NCBI RefSeq assembly: GCF_000214495.1 | Contig: NZ_AFIJ01000036.1 | Coordinates: 1 to 38,748 of the forward strand | Source: Megasphaera lornae | GTDB taxonomy: Bacteria; Bacillota; Negativicutes; Veillonellales; Megasphaeraceae | Reading direction: 5' to 3' | DNA: 38,748 nt | Part shown: one piece after another, positions 1 through 6,582 of the stretch | Numbering within the stretch: position 1 is the stretch's first letter | Layout of the letters: every line of letters begins with the position of its first letter | Position numbers and translations under genes: made by a program | Notes under the pieces: generated by a model | What the model was told of the DNA's origin: nothing | Seen by the model: only the letters and a program-made list of their open reading frames with translations | Databases searched by the model: none

Positions 1-127
1 ATATCTTCTTCCCTGTCAAGACTGAATTTATTTTACTGCCGCATACGTTTAGCCGTCTCTCCTTTTCTTGCAGAAAATCATCCTTACGGATACGGGGTTA
101 TCCCGCTATACCTATGCTTTCCGGCCG
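1..127. other. left edge, no gene recognised
   Basis: No open reading frame with a ribosome binding site is seen on either strand in this edge segment. It may be the flank of a gene outside the window. Confidence 0.4.
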
Positions 128-166
128 AAAAAAAGGTTTCCTATCGGAGCGATAAGAAACCTTTTT
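128..166 (-). terminator. intrinsic terminator after nitroreductase gene
   Basis: An inverted repeat with arms AAAAAGGTTTC and GAAACCTTTTT, extended by a CGATAG-type inner stem, ends in a T-run on the minus strand just after the nitroreductase stop. A-runs and T-runs on both sides mean it could work in both directions. Confidence 0.8.
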
Positions 167-180
167 ATAAAACATAGGGG

Positions 181-708
181 TTATTTGACATAATACACAC
201 GATTCTCTTTGCGTTTTAAGGGCGGCGGCAATTCCCCGTCCATATAGCCTAACGCACAATGACCGATCCCTTCATAGTCTCCTTCAATATGAAGATCTTG
301 TAAAAATTTTCGTCCCGCCGGTAATTCAAATTCTTCTTTAGCACGATGGATCCAGCAACTTCCCAATCCCAATGAATGGGCCGCCAACATTAAATTTCCC
401 ATAACTAAACTGCCGTCATATACACCGTTGGGAAACTTTTTATCCGCTATAACAATAAGAATAACAGGAGCCCCGTAAAACGGATCTCCCTCCTTGTCGC
501 CGCCCCAAATTCGACGATTTTCTTCCCGAAAATATCGGCATACTTGCGGAGATGTTACGGCAATAATCTTCGTAGCTTGACGATTTCGGCTGCTGGCCGC
601 ATATAAACCGGCTTCTATTACTTGCTCAATTAACGCGGGATCTACCGGATCCGGTTTAAAACGACGAATACTCCGTCGCTCTTTCATGGCTTGCAACACT
701 TCATTCAT
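181..708 (-). CDS. nitroreductase family protein
   Basis: A 175-residue protein of the FMN-dependent nitroreductase family. The N-terminal motif MKERRSIRRFKPDPV is the classic FMN phosphate-binding start. AASSRNRQ near residue 40, the middle segment GSLVMGNLMLAAHSLGLGSCWI and the late GHCALGY (around residue 150) fit the family fold. Such enzymes reduce nitro compounds, quinones or related electrophiles with NAD(P)H in the cytoplasm; the natural substrate cannot be read from sequence. It is monocistronic between two terminators and lies where rpoB often follows rplL. A GAGGAGTGAC ribosome binding site precedes the ATG. No truncation is seen. Confidence 0.9.
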   Translation of the reverse strand: MNEVLQAMKERRSIRRFKPDPVDPALIEQVIEAGLYAASSRNRQATKIIAVTSPQVCRYFREENRRIWGGDKEGDPFYGAPVILIVIADKKFPNGVYDGSLVMGNLMLAAHSLGLGSCWIHRAKEEFELPAGRKFLQDLHIEGDYEGIGHCALGYMDGELPPPLKRKENRVYYVK

Positions 709-735
709 ACTTCGTCACTCCTCTTCTTTTTTCTT

Positions 736-741
736 ATTGTA
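736..741 (-). promoter_or_regulatory. extended -10 promoter of nitroreductase gene
   Basis: On the minus strand TGGTACAAT gives an extended -10 (TGn plus TACAAT) about 27 bases upstream of the start codon. No good -35 is visible. Confidence 0.45.
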
Positions 742-784
742 CCATGCTCTTATATGATTTTCATCTTTTATCGGATAACCGATA

Positions 785-824
785 TATAAAAATGCGGTGC
801 AAATACATAGTATTTGCACCGCAT
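785..824 (-). terminator. terminator of the ribosomal protein operon
   Basis: A perfect 15-bp stem (arms 792-806 and 810-824, 3-base loop) follows the rplL stop and runs into TTTTATATAT on the minus strand. Confidence 0.9.
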
Positions 825-841
825 AACGTACGATATGACAA

Positions 842-1210
842 TTATTTCAGTTCAACCGTAGCGCCGGCTTCTTCCAATTTAGCTTTGAGAGCTTCCGCAT
901 CAGCTTTAGCGGCACCTTCTTTAACAGCTTTGGGAGCGCCGTCAACCAACGCTTTAGCTTCTTTCAAGCCGAGTCCGGTTGCTTCCCGTACTACTTTGAT
1001 AACATTGATCTTCTTATCTCCGGCAGCGGTAAGAACAACATCAAATTCCGTTTTTTCTTCACCTGCTGCAGCAGCACCGGCGGGAGCAGCGGCAACGGCA
1101 ACCGGAGCGGCTGCAGATACGCCGAATTTTTCTTCCATGTCTTTTACCAATTCGGAAAGTTCCAAAACAGTCATATTTTCAATGGCTTGCATAATTTCTT
1201 CTTTAGTCAT
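842..1210 (-). CDS. rplL: 50S ribosomal protein L7/L12
   Basis: A 122-residue stalk protein of the large ribosomal subunit that recruits translation GTPases. The N-terminal dimerisation domain ([21 protein letters not shown]) is followed by an Ala-rich hinge at about residues 33-50. The C-terminal domain contains the conserved [16 protein letters not shown] segment. Length is normal. It is the last gene of the operon, 47 bases after rplJ, with a GGAGGTATTTTAAA ribosome binding site. A strong terminator follows directly, so transcription does not obviously continue into rpoB here. Confidence 0.98.
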   Translation of the reverse strand: MTKEEIMQAIENMTVLELSELVKDMEEKFGVSAAAPVAVAAAPAGAAAAGEEKTEFDVVLTAAGDKKINVIKVVREATGLGLKEAKALVDGAPKAVKEGAAKADAEALKAKLEEAGATVELK

Positions 1211-1257
1211 TTTAAAATACCTCCATAAGTTGATTAGCTTTATAATACATTACACAA

Positions 1258-1815
1258 TTATGCGCTTTCTTGTTCCGCTTTTTTAGCGCGTACCGCTTCA
1301 AGCACATATACGGCATTGCGAATATTTCCCTGTAATACATTGACCATACCGGAAATAGGCGCTTGCATACTGCCCACAATTTTCGCCAAAAGTTCTTCGC
1401 GGCTCGGCAAATTGGCCAACGCATTCACGGCTTCGGCATCAATAACCTGACCGTCTGCAATCCCGACTTTTACCGTAATAGCTTCCGTCTTTGTTTCTTT
1501 GATAAATTCTTTTAAAATTTTTGCAGGCGCTACTGCATCTTCCGTAGAATAAGCAATCGCTGTCGGCCCTTCCAAAAATTCACTCAACCCTTCATAGCCG
1601 ACTTCCGTAGCGGCAATACGAGTCAATGTATTTTTAATAACCTTGTATTCCACATTTCCTGCCAAAAATTTTCGACGAAGTTTCGTTACTTCCGCTACCG
1701 TAAGACCTGTAAAGCCTACTAAAACGGCCCCTTTTGCAGATTGCAACTTTTCCTTCATATCGGCCACGACCGCAGCTTTTTCCGGAGCCACTTCATGTTT
1801 TGCATATGTCGACAT
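1258..1815 (-). CDS. rplJ: 50S ribosomal protein L10
   Basis: A 185-residue stalk-base protein that anchors L7/L12 dimers on 23S rRNA. The start MSTYAKHEVAPEK was chosen because AAGGAGGTG lies 8-9 bases upstream; an in-frame ATG eight codons earlier would begin before this Shine-Dalgarno sequence. The segment GAVLVGFTGLTVAEVTKLRRKF is typical of L10, and the C-terminal helix binds L7/L12. An L10 leader with an attenuator hairpin lies between it and rplA, so expression is probably autoregulated by the L10-L12 complex. Confidence 0.97.
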   Translation of the reverse strand: MSTYAKHEVAPEKAAVVADMKEKLQSAKGAVLVGFTGLTVAEVTKLRRKFLAGNVEYKVIKNTLTRIAATEVGYEGLSEFLEGPTAIAYSTEDAVAPAKILKEFIKETKTEAITVKVGIADGQVIDAEAVNALANLPSREELLAKIVGSMQAPISGMVNVLQGNIRNAVYVLEAVRAKKAEQESA

Positions 1816-1860
1816 GTTTTCGATACACCTCCTTAACATTTAGGATATATATCGTCTTAG

Positions 1861-1890
1861 CATAAAAAACGGCCTCCCGTACGGAGGCCG
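1861..1890 (-). terminator. attenuator hairpin in the L10 leader
   Basis: On the minus strand CGGCCTCC pairs with GGAGGCCG across a 5-base loop and is followed by TTTTTTATG. It sits in front of rplJ and fits conditional termination. Confidence 0.8.
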
Positions 1891-1985
1891 AACCGGGACG
1901 GCAAAATAAATTCAACCGACCGTTTCATAGCCTCAGATGGCGGACTTGCGTCCATTATACATACCTTCAGTCTACAGCTAAGAGA
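1861..1985 (-). promoter_or_regulatory. L10 leader (autoregulatory mRNA element)
   Basis: The 145-base gap between rplA and rplJ is conserved-looking RNA in the minus sense: a GACGCAAGTCC mini-hairpin, then TGAGGCTATGAAACGGTCGG, then a terminator hairpin just before the rplJ ribosome binding site. In Bacillota such leaders bind the L10-L12 complex and control transcription of rplJ-rplL. The assignment rests on position and architecture; a covariance search was not run. Confidence 0.75.
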
Positions 1986-1989
1986 GATA

Positions 1990-2706
1990 TTAATTTTCTT
2001 CCGCTTTTACAACGCCTTTAACGCTGAACGGATTGATTCGAATGCCGGGACTCATCGTAGAGCTTACCGTAATCGACTTGATATATTGACCTTTAGCCCC
2101 TGCCGGCTTTACTTTAATTAAAGTATCCACCAAGGTCGTCAAATTTTCCACTAATTTATTTGCTTCAAAAGACTTTTTGCCGATCGGCGAATGAATATTG
2201 CCCGCCTTATCCGTGCGATATTCCACTTTACCGGCTTTGCTTTCCGAAACCGCTTTGGCAACATCCATCGTAACCGTGCCGATCTTCGGATTCGGCATTA
2301 ACCCTTTCGGACCGAGGATTTTACCTAAACGACCTACTTTGCCCATCATGTTCGGAGTGGCCACCGCTACATCGAATGCCAGCCAGCCGCCCTTAATTTT
2401 TTCAATCAGGTCGTCGCCGCCGACAAAATCGGCCCCCGCTTCTTGCGCTTCTTTTTCTTTGTCTCCTTGTGCAAATACAAGGACGGTCTTCGTCTTGCCC
2501 ACGCCATGGGGAAGAACCAAGGCCCCGCGAACTTGCTGATCCGCATATTTGGGATCGACATTCAAGTTCACCGCCAATTCAACGGTTTCGTCAAATTTGG
2601 CAGTATCCATCTTTTTTAAGATGTCTATAGCATCCGCCGGATCGTATTGCTTATCGGTTTCAAACAACTTAACGGCTTCCGCATATTTTTTACCTACCTT
2701 CGCCAT
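1990..2706 (-). CDS. rplA: 50S ribosomal protein L1
   Basis: A 238-residue protein of the mobile L1 stalk, which acts on the E-site tRNA. The signature [21 protein letters not shown] is present in the middle domain, and the N-terminal [16 protein letters not shown] is typical. Length is normal. It lies 58 bases after rplK with AAAGGAGGAAAGTAG before the ATG. The L10 leader follows its stop codon. Confidence 0.98.
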   Translation of the reverse strand: MAKVGKKYAEAVKLFETDKQYDPADAIDILKKMDTAKFDETVELAVNLNVDPKYADQQVRGALVLPHGVGKTKTVLVFAQGDKEKEAQEAGADFVGGDDLIEKIKGGWLAFDVAVATPNMMGKVGRLGKILGPKGLMPNPKIGTVTMDVAKAVSESKAGKVEYRTDKAGNIHSPIGKKSFEANKLVENLTTLVDTLIKVKPAGAKGQYIKSITVSSTMSPGIRINPFSVKGVVKAEEN

Positions 2707-2764
2707 CTACTTTCCTCCTTTGTGGTTTAACGGAGATGTCTCCTTCCACATGCCTGCGTCAAAA

Positions 2765-3190
2765 TTAATCGACAATTTCGATGCCCATGCTGCGGGCAGT
2801 GCCTTCAATCATCTTCATTGCCTGTTCCACGTCATTAGCGTTAAGATCGGGCATTTTAGTGGTAGCAATTTCACGAACTTTATCGCGACCTACTTTAGCC
2901 ACTTTCTTTTTGTTCGGTTCCCCCGAAGCTTTTTCAATACCGGCCGCTTTTTTCAAAAGAACAGCGGCAGGCGGAGTTTTCGTAATAAAGGTAAAGGATC
3001 TGTCATCATATACAGTAATTTCGACAGGAATAATAAAGCCGGCTTGTTTTGCCGTGCGTTCATTAAATTCCTTTACAAAAGCCATAATATTGACACCGGC
3101 CTGGCCTAATGCAGGACCAATCGGAGGCGCCGGAGTTGCCTTACCAGCTTCACACTGAAGTTTTACCATTTTTGCTACTTTTTTTGCCAT
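2765..3190 (-). CDS. rplK: 50S ribosomal protein L11
   Basis: A 141-residue protein of the GTPase-associated centre that binds 23S rRNA and is needed for the stringent response. The N-terminal [23 protein letters not shown] carries the proline-rich thiostrepton-site helix. The C-terminal RNA-binding domain includes [10 protein letters not shown]. Full length, with a GTAAGGAGGTG ribosome binding site. Confidence 0.98.
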   Translation of the reverse strand: MAKKVAKMVKLQCEAGKATPAPPIGPALGQAGVNIMAFVKEFNERTAKQAGFIIPVEITVYDDRSFTFITKTPPAAVLLKKAAGIEKASGEPNKKKVAKVGRDKVREIATTKMPDLNANDVEQAMKMIEGTARSMGIEIVD

Positions 3191-3281
3191 GGTGTTTTAC
3201 ACCTCCTTACATTACAAGATGTGGTAAACGAATATGTTTCAATTCTCCCACTCGCGAAAATTTTCGCTGATTAAGAAGTAT

Positions 3282-3821
3282 TTATTCCAGACTTTTCTCA
3301 ATTTGAGAATAGTCGACTTCTACCGATGTTTCCCGACCGAACATATCAATAAGACCTTTTAAAGTACCTTTTTCCTTATTGATTTCCGTAATGGTCGCAA
3401 TAAAGTTTTCAAATGGGCCGGATGTGATGCGTACTTGTTCTCCAATGTCCACAGCAATCTGTATCTTCGGTTCTGCGTCAACGCCCTGCGACTTAAGTAT
3501 ACTTTTGACTTCTTCCTCCGTCAACGGAGTCGGCTTTGTTGCGGAGCCGACAAATCCGGTTACGCCGGGAGTATTGCGGACAACATACCAGGAGCGATCA
3601 TTTACTTCCATTTCCACCAAAACATACCCGGGAAATATTTTGCGCTTAACTGTACGCTTTTTTCCGTCTTTCATATCCACTTCATCTTCCATGGGCACTA
3701 AGATCCGATTAATGACGTTTTCCAACCCCATCGATTTAACCTTGCGTTCCAACGTGGCCATGACTTTATTTTCATACCCCGAATATGTGTGAATAACATA
3801 CCATTTCATACCGTTTTCCAT
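3282..3821 (-). CDS. nusG: transcription termination/antitermination factor NusG
   Basis: A 179-residue elongation factor that binds RNA polymerase. The NGN domain begins with KWYVIHTYSGYENKV and includes FPGYVLVEM and VRNTPGVTGFVG. The C-terminal KOW domain (around residues 125-175) holds GEQVRITSGPFENF and GRETSVEVDY. The start MENGMKWYV was kept because ATAGGAGG lies 11 bases upstream; starting at MKWYV would put it 23 bases away. It starts 15 bases after the secE stop. Confidence 0.97.
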   Translation of the reverse strand: MENGMKWYVIHTYSGYENKVMATLERKVKSMGLENVINRILVPMEDEVDMKDGKKRTVKRKIFPGYVLVEMEVNDRSWYVVRNTPGVTGFVGSATKPTPLTEEEVKSILKSQGVDAEPKIQIAVDIGEQVRITSGPFENFIATITEINKEKGTLKGLIDMFGRETSVEVDYSQIEKSLE

Positions 3822-3836
3822 TGATGCGCAGTCCTC

Positions 3837-4067
3837 CTATCCGACAATTATGCGGAGTAAATTAAAAATACGTGAAAATACTCCGTCAGAGATTCCCATC
3901 ACCGCCATTACAATAATCGTAGTCACAATAACCATAATAATATAGCTGATAAGTTCTCTCTTTGTCGGCCAGATGACCCTTTTCATTTCCGCTTTTACGC
4001 CTTGAAAAAAGGATTTGCCCGGCTTTTTCTTATTCTTTTGTGCTGTTTTTTTAGCTGAAATTGCCAT
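3837..4067 (-). CDS. secE: preprotein translocase subunit SecE
   Basis: A 76-residue single-span inner-membrane subunit of the SecYEG channel. A basic cytosolic N-terminus is followed by the amphipathic motif VKAEMKRVIWPTKRELISY, then one transmembrane helix (about residues 42-65). This short single-helix form is the usual one in Gram-positive lineages. It lies in the classic rpmG-secE-nusG order. Confidence 0.96.
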   Translation of the reverse strand: MAISAKKTAQKNKKKPGKSFFQGVKAEMKRVIWPTKRELISYIIMVIVTTIIVMAVMGISDGVFSRIFNLLRIIVG

Positions 4068-4104
4068 ATAACCCTCTCACATCCAAATAAGATTAACGCA
4101 CATC

Positions 4105-4254
4105 TTATTTCGTTTCTTTATGTAATGTTTCTTTCTTGCAGAACGGGCAGTATTTCTTCAATTCCAAACGATCAGGATTATTTTTCTTGTTTTTATTCGT
4201 CTGGTAATTACGCTGTTTGCATTCCGTGCATGCCAAAGTAACCGCTGTACGCAT
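4105..4254 (-). CDS. rpmG: 50S ribosomal protein L33, zinc-binding form
   Basis: A 49-residue protein beginning [19 protein letters not shown] and ending [10 protein letters not shown]. Two Cys pairs (C9-x2-C12 and C36-x2-C39) make a zinc ribbon, so this is the zinc-dependent (C+) form. GTGAGGTGTAGG lies upstream of the ATG. First gene of the operon, preceded by a consensus promoter. Confidence 0.95.
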   Translation of the reverse strand: MRTAVTLACTECKQRNYQTNKNKKNNPDRLELKKYCPFCKKETLHKETK

Positions 4255-4313
4255 TCCCTACACCTCACTTAAAAATACTCGCAAGCCTGTTGCCTGCATA
4301 AGACTGCCTTTAT

Positions 4314-4342
4314 AATTTATCATAACGTATAGGCAAAGTCAA
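4314..4342 (-). promoter_or_regulatory. possible second rpmG operon promoter
   Basis: On the minus strand TTGACT, 17 bases, TAAATT. The -35 is good and the -10 is weak. It lies downstream of the stronger promoter. Confidence 0.35.
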
Positions 4343-4400
4343 GGAAAATTACCGGCAACTTAAAAAAAGCTAGGCCAATTTCCGTGCCTAACTTATTTAA

Positions 4401-4429
4401 AGGATATCATAATGCCATAATTTTGTCAA
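4401..4429 (-). promoter_or_regulatory. promoter of the rpmG-secE-nusG-rplKA operon
   Basis: On the minus strand a perfect -35 TTGACA, a 17-base spacer and -10 TATCCT. The expected start site is near 4394, giving a leader of about 140 bases to rpmG. Confidence 0.75.
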
Positions 4430-4446
4430 CCGGCGATTTGAAATTT

Positions 4447-4517
4447 CCGTACTGTATAGCGCCGCCGCCCCTATCTTCGCTTATTTCACGGGGGCGACAC
4501 CGTCGAGCTCGGTACGG
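4447..4517. repeat. GC-rich nested inverted repeat
   Basis: The gene-free stretch 4255-4598 holds promoters on both strands and this element. Outer arms CCGTAC (4447-4452) and GTACGG (4512-4517) enclose inner arms CGCCCC (4466-4471) and GGGGCG (4491-4496). It stands out as GC-rich in an AT-rich spacer between the divergent rpmG and tRNA promoters. No T-run follows on either strand, so it is not a normal terminator. Function unknown. Confidence 0.4.
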
Positions 4518-4557
4518 ACTATAAAAATAGAAATTTTAAAAACTTTTTTATTGCGAC

Positions 4558-4586
4558 TTGACAAATACCGTTCTCATCTTTATACT
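4558..4586 (+). promoter_or_regulatory. tRNA-Thr promoter
   Basis: TTGACA (4558-4563), a 17-base spacer and TATACT (4581-4586), with the tRNA starting 13 bases after the -10. Confidence 0.85.
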
Positions 4587-4598
4587 ATAAGAGTACTT

Positions 4599-4674
4599 GC
4601 CACTTTAGCTCAGCTGGTAGAGCATCTCATTCGTAATGAGAGGGTCGTTGGTTCAAATCCGATAAGTGGCTCCA
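4599..4674 (+). tRNA. tRNA-Thr (anticodon CGT)
   Basis: A 76-base cloverleaf. The acceptor arm GCCACTT pairs with AAGTGGC. The D arm is AGCTCAGCTGGTAGAGC, the anticodon stem TCTCA/TGAGA with loop TTCGTAA gives anticodon CGT, and the T arm contains GGTTCAAATCC. The encoded end is TCCA, so CCA is genomic. It reads threonine ACG codons. Confidence 0.97.
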
Positions 4675-4677
4675 TAC

Positions 4678-4712
4678 AAAAGGCTTTCCTTTTCAGGAAA
4701 GCCTTTTTTTTT
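4678..4712 (+). terminator. terminator of tRNA-Thr
   Basis: Stem AAAGGCTTTCCT / AGGAAAGCCTTT with a 4-5 base loop and a run of nine T. The A-run on the other side may also stop the convergent rseC-like gene. Confidence 0.9.
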
Positions 4713-4714
4713 AC

Positions 4715-5161
4715 TTAATTGCAACACGCCTCTTCCGCATCCATTTTTTGAATAATTTCAGAAATCGTCGGACGGGCATCCACCATCCCGGAAATACTTC
4801 GATCGGCAATCTTCCAAAAAAGAAACGTAATGATTAATCCCGCCAAAGACCCCGCCATAATCCAATGTACCATACTTCCGCCGTAGGTTATGCCTAAAAA
4901 ATACGCAATAACCGCCCCTATGCCGATAAATATAAGCGGTAAAATAAAGCATAAAAAAGAACCGAAAATCAAGTGTGCTTCTGTCACTTCATACCGTACG
5001 TTTTCTCCCTGCTTGGCACCTATCGAGTTATGCGCCGTAATAATGACATGTTCCGCGCCGAAGCAAGCTCCGCAAGCTACATACAGGCTGTCTTTGTCTA
5101 CCCGCACGCGAGCTAATCCGTCCGCCAATATTTCTTCTACTACTCCTTCTCCTATACGCAT
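4715..5161 (-). CDS. SoxR-reducing system protein RseC family
   Basis: A 148-residue membrane protein of the RseC/MucC family. An N-terminal soluble part carries a CGAC motif (C30, C33). Two transmembrane helices follow at about residues 85-112 and 117-140. The C-terminal tail ends in EEACCN. RseC proteins act near Rnf complexes in reducing Fe-S proteins such as SoxR, but no rnf gene is in this window, so the partner is unknown. It is convergent with the tRNA and divergent from the biotin operon. Confidence 0.8.
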   Translation of the reverse strand: MRIGEGVVEEILADGLARVRVDKDSLYVACGACFGAEHVIITAHNSIGAKQGENVRYEVTEAHLIFGSFLCFILPLIFIGIGAVIAYFLGITYGGSMVHWIMAGSLAGLIITFLFWKIADRSISGMVDARPTISEIIQKMDAEEACCN

Positions 5162-5222
5162 ATCCGCCCTCCTGAAAATAATTTCTTCTTCGCTGAAATA
5201 AAACCGTTCATATGTAAACCTA

Positions 5223-5244
5223 TGTCAACTTATTAAAGTTGACA
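5223..5244 (+). promoter_or_regulatory. palindromic operator of the biotin operon
   Basis: A perfect 9-bp inverted repeat, TGTCAACTT and AAGTTGACA, around a 4-base centre ATTA. Its right arm contains the -35 of the bioY promoter, so a bound protein would block RNA polymerase. By context the likely ligand-sensing repressor is a biotin regulator (BirA-type or other); no regulator gene is in the window. Confidence 0.7.
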
Positions 5245-5267
5245 TTTTGTTTTGAGAAATTTATACT
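5239..5267 (+). promoter_or_regulatory. bioYDA promoter
   Basis: TTGACA (5239-5244), a 17-base spacer and TATACT (5262-5267). The -35 lies inside the palindrome. Confidence 0.85.
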
Positions 5268-5318
5268 AAAGACCATAGTCGTTTACTTTAATTTTTGTTT
5301 TAGAAAGGAGATTTACCC

Positions 5319-5888
5319 ATGAATCCCGCGCCTGTCTTATCGTTTCACTCTCGTACCCGTTCTTTAGTTTTTATTGCTGTATTTGCCGCCCTTACGGCCG
5401 TCGGTGCATTTATTCGCATTCCTGTACCCGTCTGCCCCTTTACCCTGCAATTATTGTTTACCACCTTGGCGGGACTGCTGTTGGGGCGCTTCCGAGGCGG
5501 CTGTGCCGTGGGACTTTATGTCTTATTGGGACTTGCCGGCTTGCCCGTATTTACGGAAGGCGGCGGTCCCGCCTATATCTTTCAGCCGACCTTCGGATAC
5601 TTGCCGGGATTTATTTTGGGCACTATGGTAACCGGATATATTGCGGAACATTTGCACGCACCCACTATAAAACAACTCATTTTAGCCGATATATCCGGAC
5701 TGTTCTTCGTCTATCTTTGCGGTATGGTATATTTATATCTGATCACTACCGTATATATGGGACAGCCCATGACACTTCGGTCTTTATTTTTATATTGCTT
5801 TTTTTTAGCAGTTCCCGGCGACATTTGTCTTTGCATCATTGCCGCTATATTGGCAAAAAAATTAAAACATCATGGATTTTCAATATAA
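5319..5888 (+). CDS. bioY: biotin transporter S component BioY
   Basis: A 189-residue, highly hydrophobic protein with about six transmembrane helices, of the BioY family of ECF (energy-coupling factor) substrate-binding units. Typical segments are FIRIPVPVCPFTLQLLFTTLAG (residues about 30-50) and the middle loop GLPVFTEGGGPAYIFQPTFGYLPGF. BioY captures biotin at the membrane and works alone or with the shared EcfAA'T module, which is not in this window. AGAAAGGAGATT precedes the ATG. It is the first gene behind the palindromic operator and is followed 16 bases later by bioD, consistent with one transcript. Confidence 0.95.
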   Translation: MNPAPVLSFHSRTRSLVFIAVFAALTAVGAFIRIPVPVCPFTLQLLFTTLAGLLLGRFRGGCAVGLYVLLGLAGLPVFTEGGGPAYIFQPTFGYLPGFILGTMVTGYIAEHLHAPTIKQLILADISGLFFVYLCGMVYLYLITTVYMGQPMTLRSLFLYCFFLAVPGDICLCIIAAILAKKLKHHGFSI

Positions 5889-5904
5889 GAAAGGAGTTAC
5901 TCCC

Positions 5905-6579
5905 ATGTCCAAAGGATTATTTATTACAGGAACCGGCACGGATGTCGGAAAAACATATGTAACCGCCTTATTAATAAAAACATTACGTCAAGCGCACTAC
6001 AATGCGGCCTATTATAAAGCGGCCATTAGCGGCGCCCCTTCCGTCGCCGCCGGAGATGCCGGCTACGTGAATCGGACGGCACAAATCAACGAACCGGAAA
6101 ATCTGTTGGTTCCCTATACCTTTACCCATGCCGTTTCCCCCCATTTAGCCAGCAAGCTGGAAGGCATAACCATTGAAAAAGAAACGATACTCAACGGGTG
6201 GAAACAAGTAACCGCACGCTATCCGTACGTAACCGTGGAAGGTAGCGGCGGCATTATTTGCCCCATTCGCCACGATACAACGGCTTGTTATAATTTAGAA
6301 GACATTATTCAGTGGTTTCATCTTCCCTGTATTATTGTAGGGACAATCGGACTCGGCTCCATTAACAGCTTTGTGCTTACGGCTCATTATATGCAAAGTA
6401 AACATTTACCGGTAAAAGGACTCATAATCAATCGTTATCACGGCGGAATAATGGAAGACGATAATATAGCCATGATTACGGAACGCACAGGCTTACCCGT
6501 ATTGGCCGTCGTTAAAGAGGGCGACACCTCCCTCTCTGCGGATCCGCATAAATTAGCCGCCTTATACGAAGGAGTATAG
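5905..6579 (+). CDS. bioD: dethiobiotin synthetase
   Basis: A 224-residue cytoplasmic enzyme that uses ATP and CO2 to close the ureido ring of 7,8-diaminononanoate to dethiobiotin. The start MSKGLFITGTG follows AAAGGAG at a good distance; the longer frame reading would start inside bioY. The P-loop is GTGTDVGKT (about residues 8-16), then YYKAAISGAP with the conserved substrate Lys, then VEGSGGIICPI. It sits between bioY and bioA, with bioA starting 3 bases after its stop. Confidence 0.95.
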   Translation: MSKGLFITGTGTDVGKTYVTALLIKTLRQAHYNAAYYKAAISGAPSVAAGDAGYVNRTAQINEPENLLVPYTFTHAVSPHLASKLEGITIEKETILNGWKQVTARYPYVTVEGSGGIICPIRHDTTACYNLEDIIQWFHLPCIIVGTIGLGSINSFVLTAHYMQSKHLPVKGLIINRYHGGIMEDDNIAMITERTGLPVLAVVKEGDTSLSADPHKLAALYEGV

Positions 6580-6582
6580 CCT

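Noticed and set aside
744-1286. Open frames of 60-190 codons opposite rplL, rplJ, rplA, rplK and nusG
   Set aside because: They are antisense shadows of highly conserved genes, without ribosome binding sites or protein-like composition.
4502-4516. Thirteen bases TCGAGCTCGGTAC identical to part of a common cloning-vector polylinker
   Set aside because: The match stops at once on both sides, contains a short palindrome that recurs by chance, and no other vector sequence is nearby. Vector contamination is unlikely.
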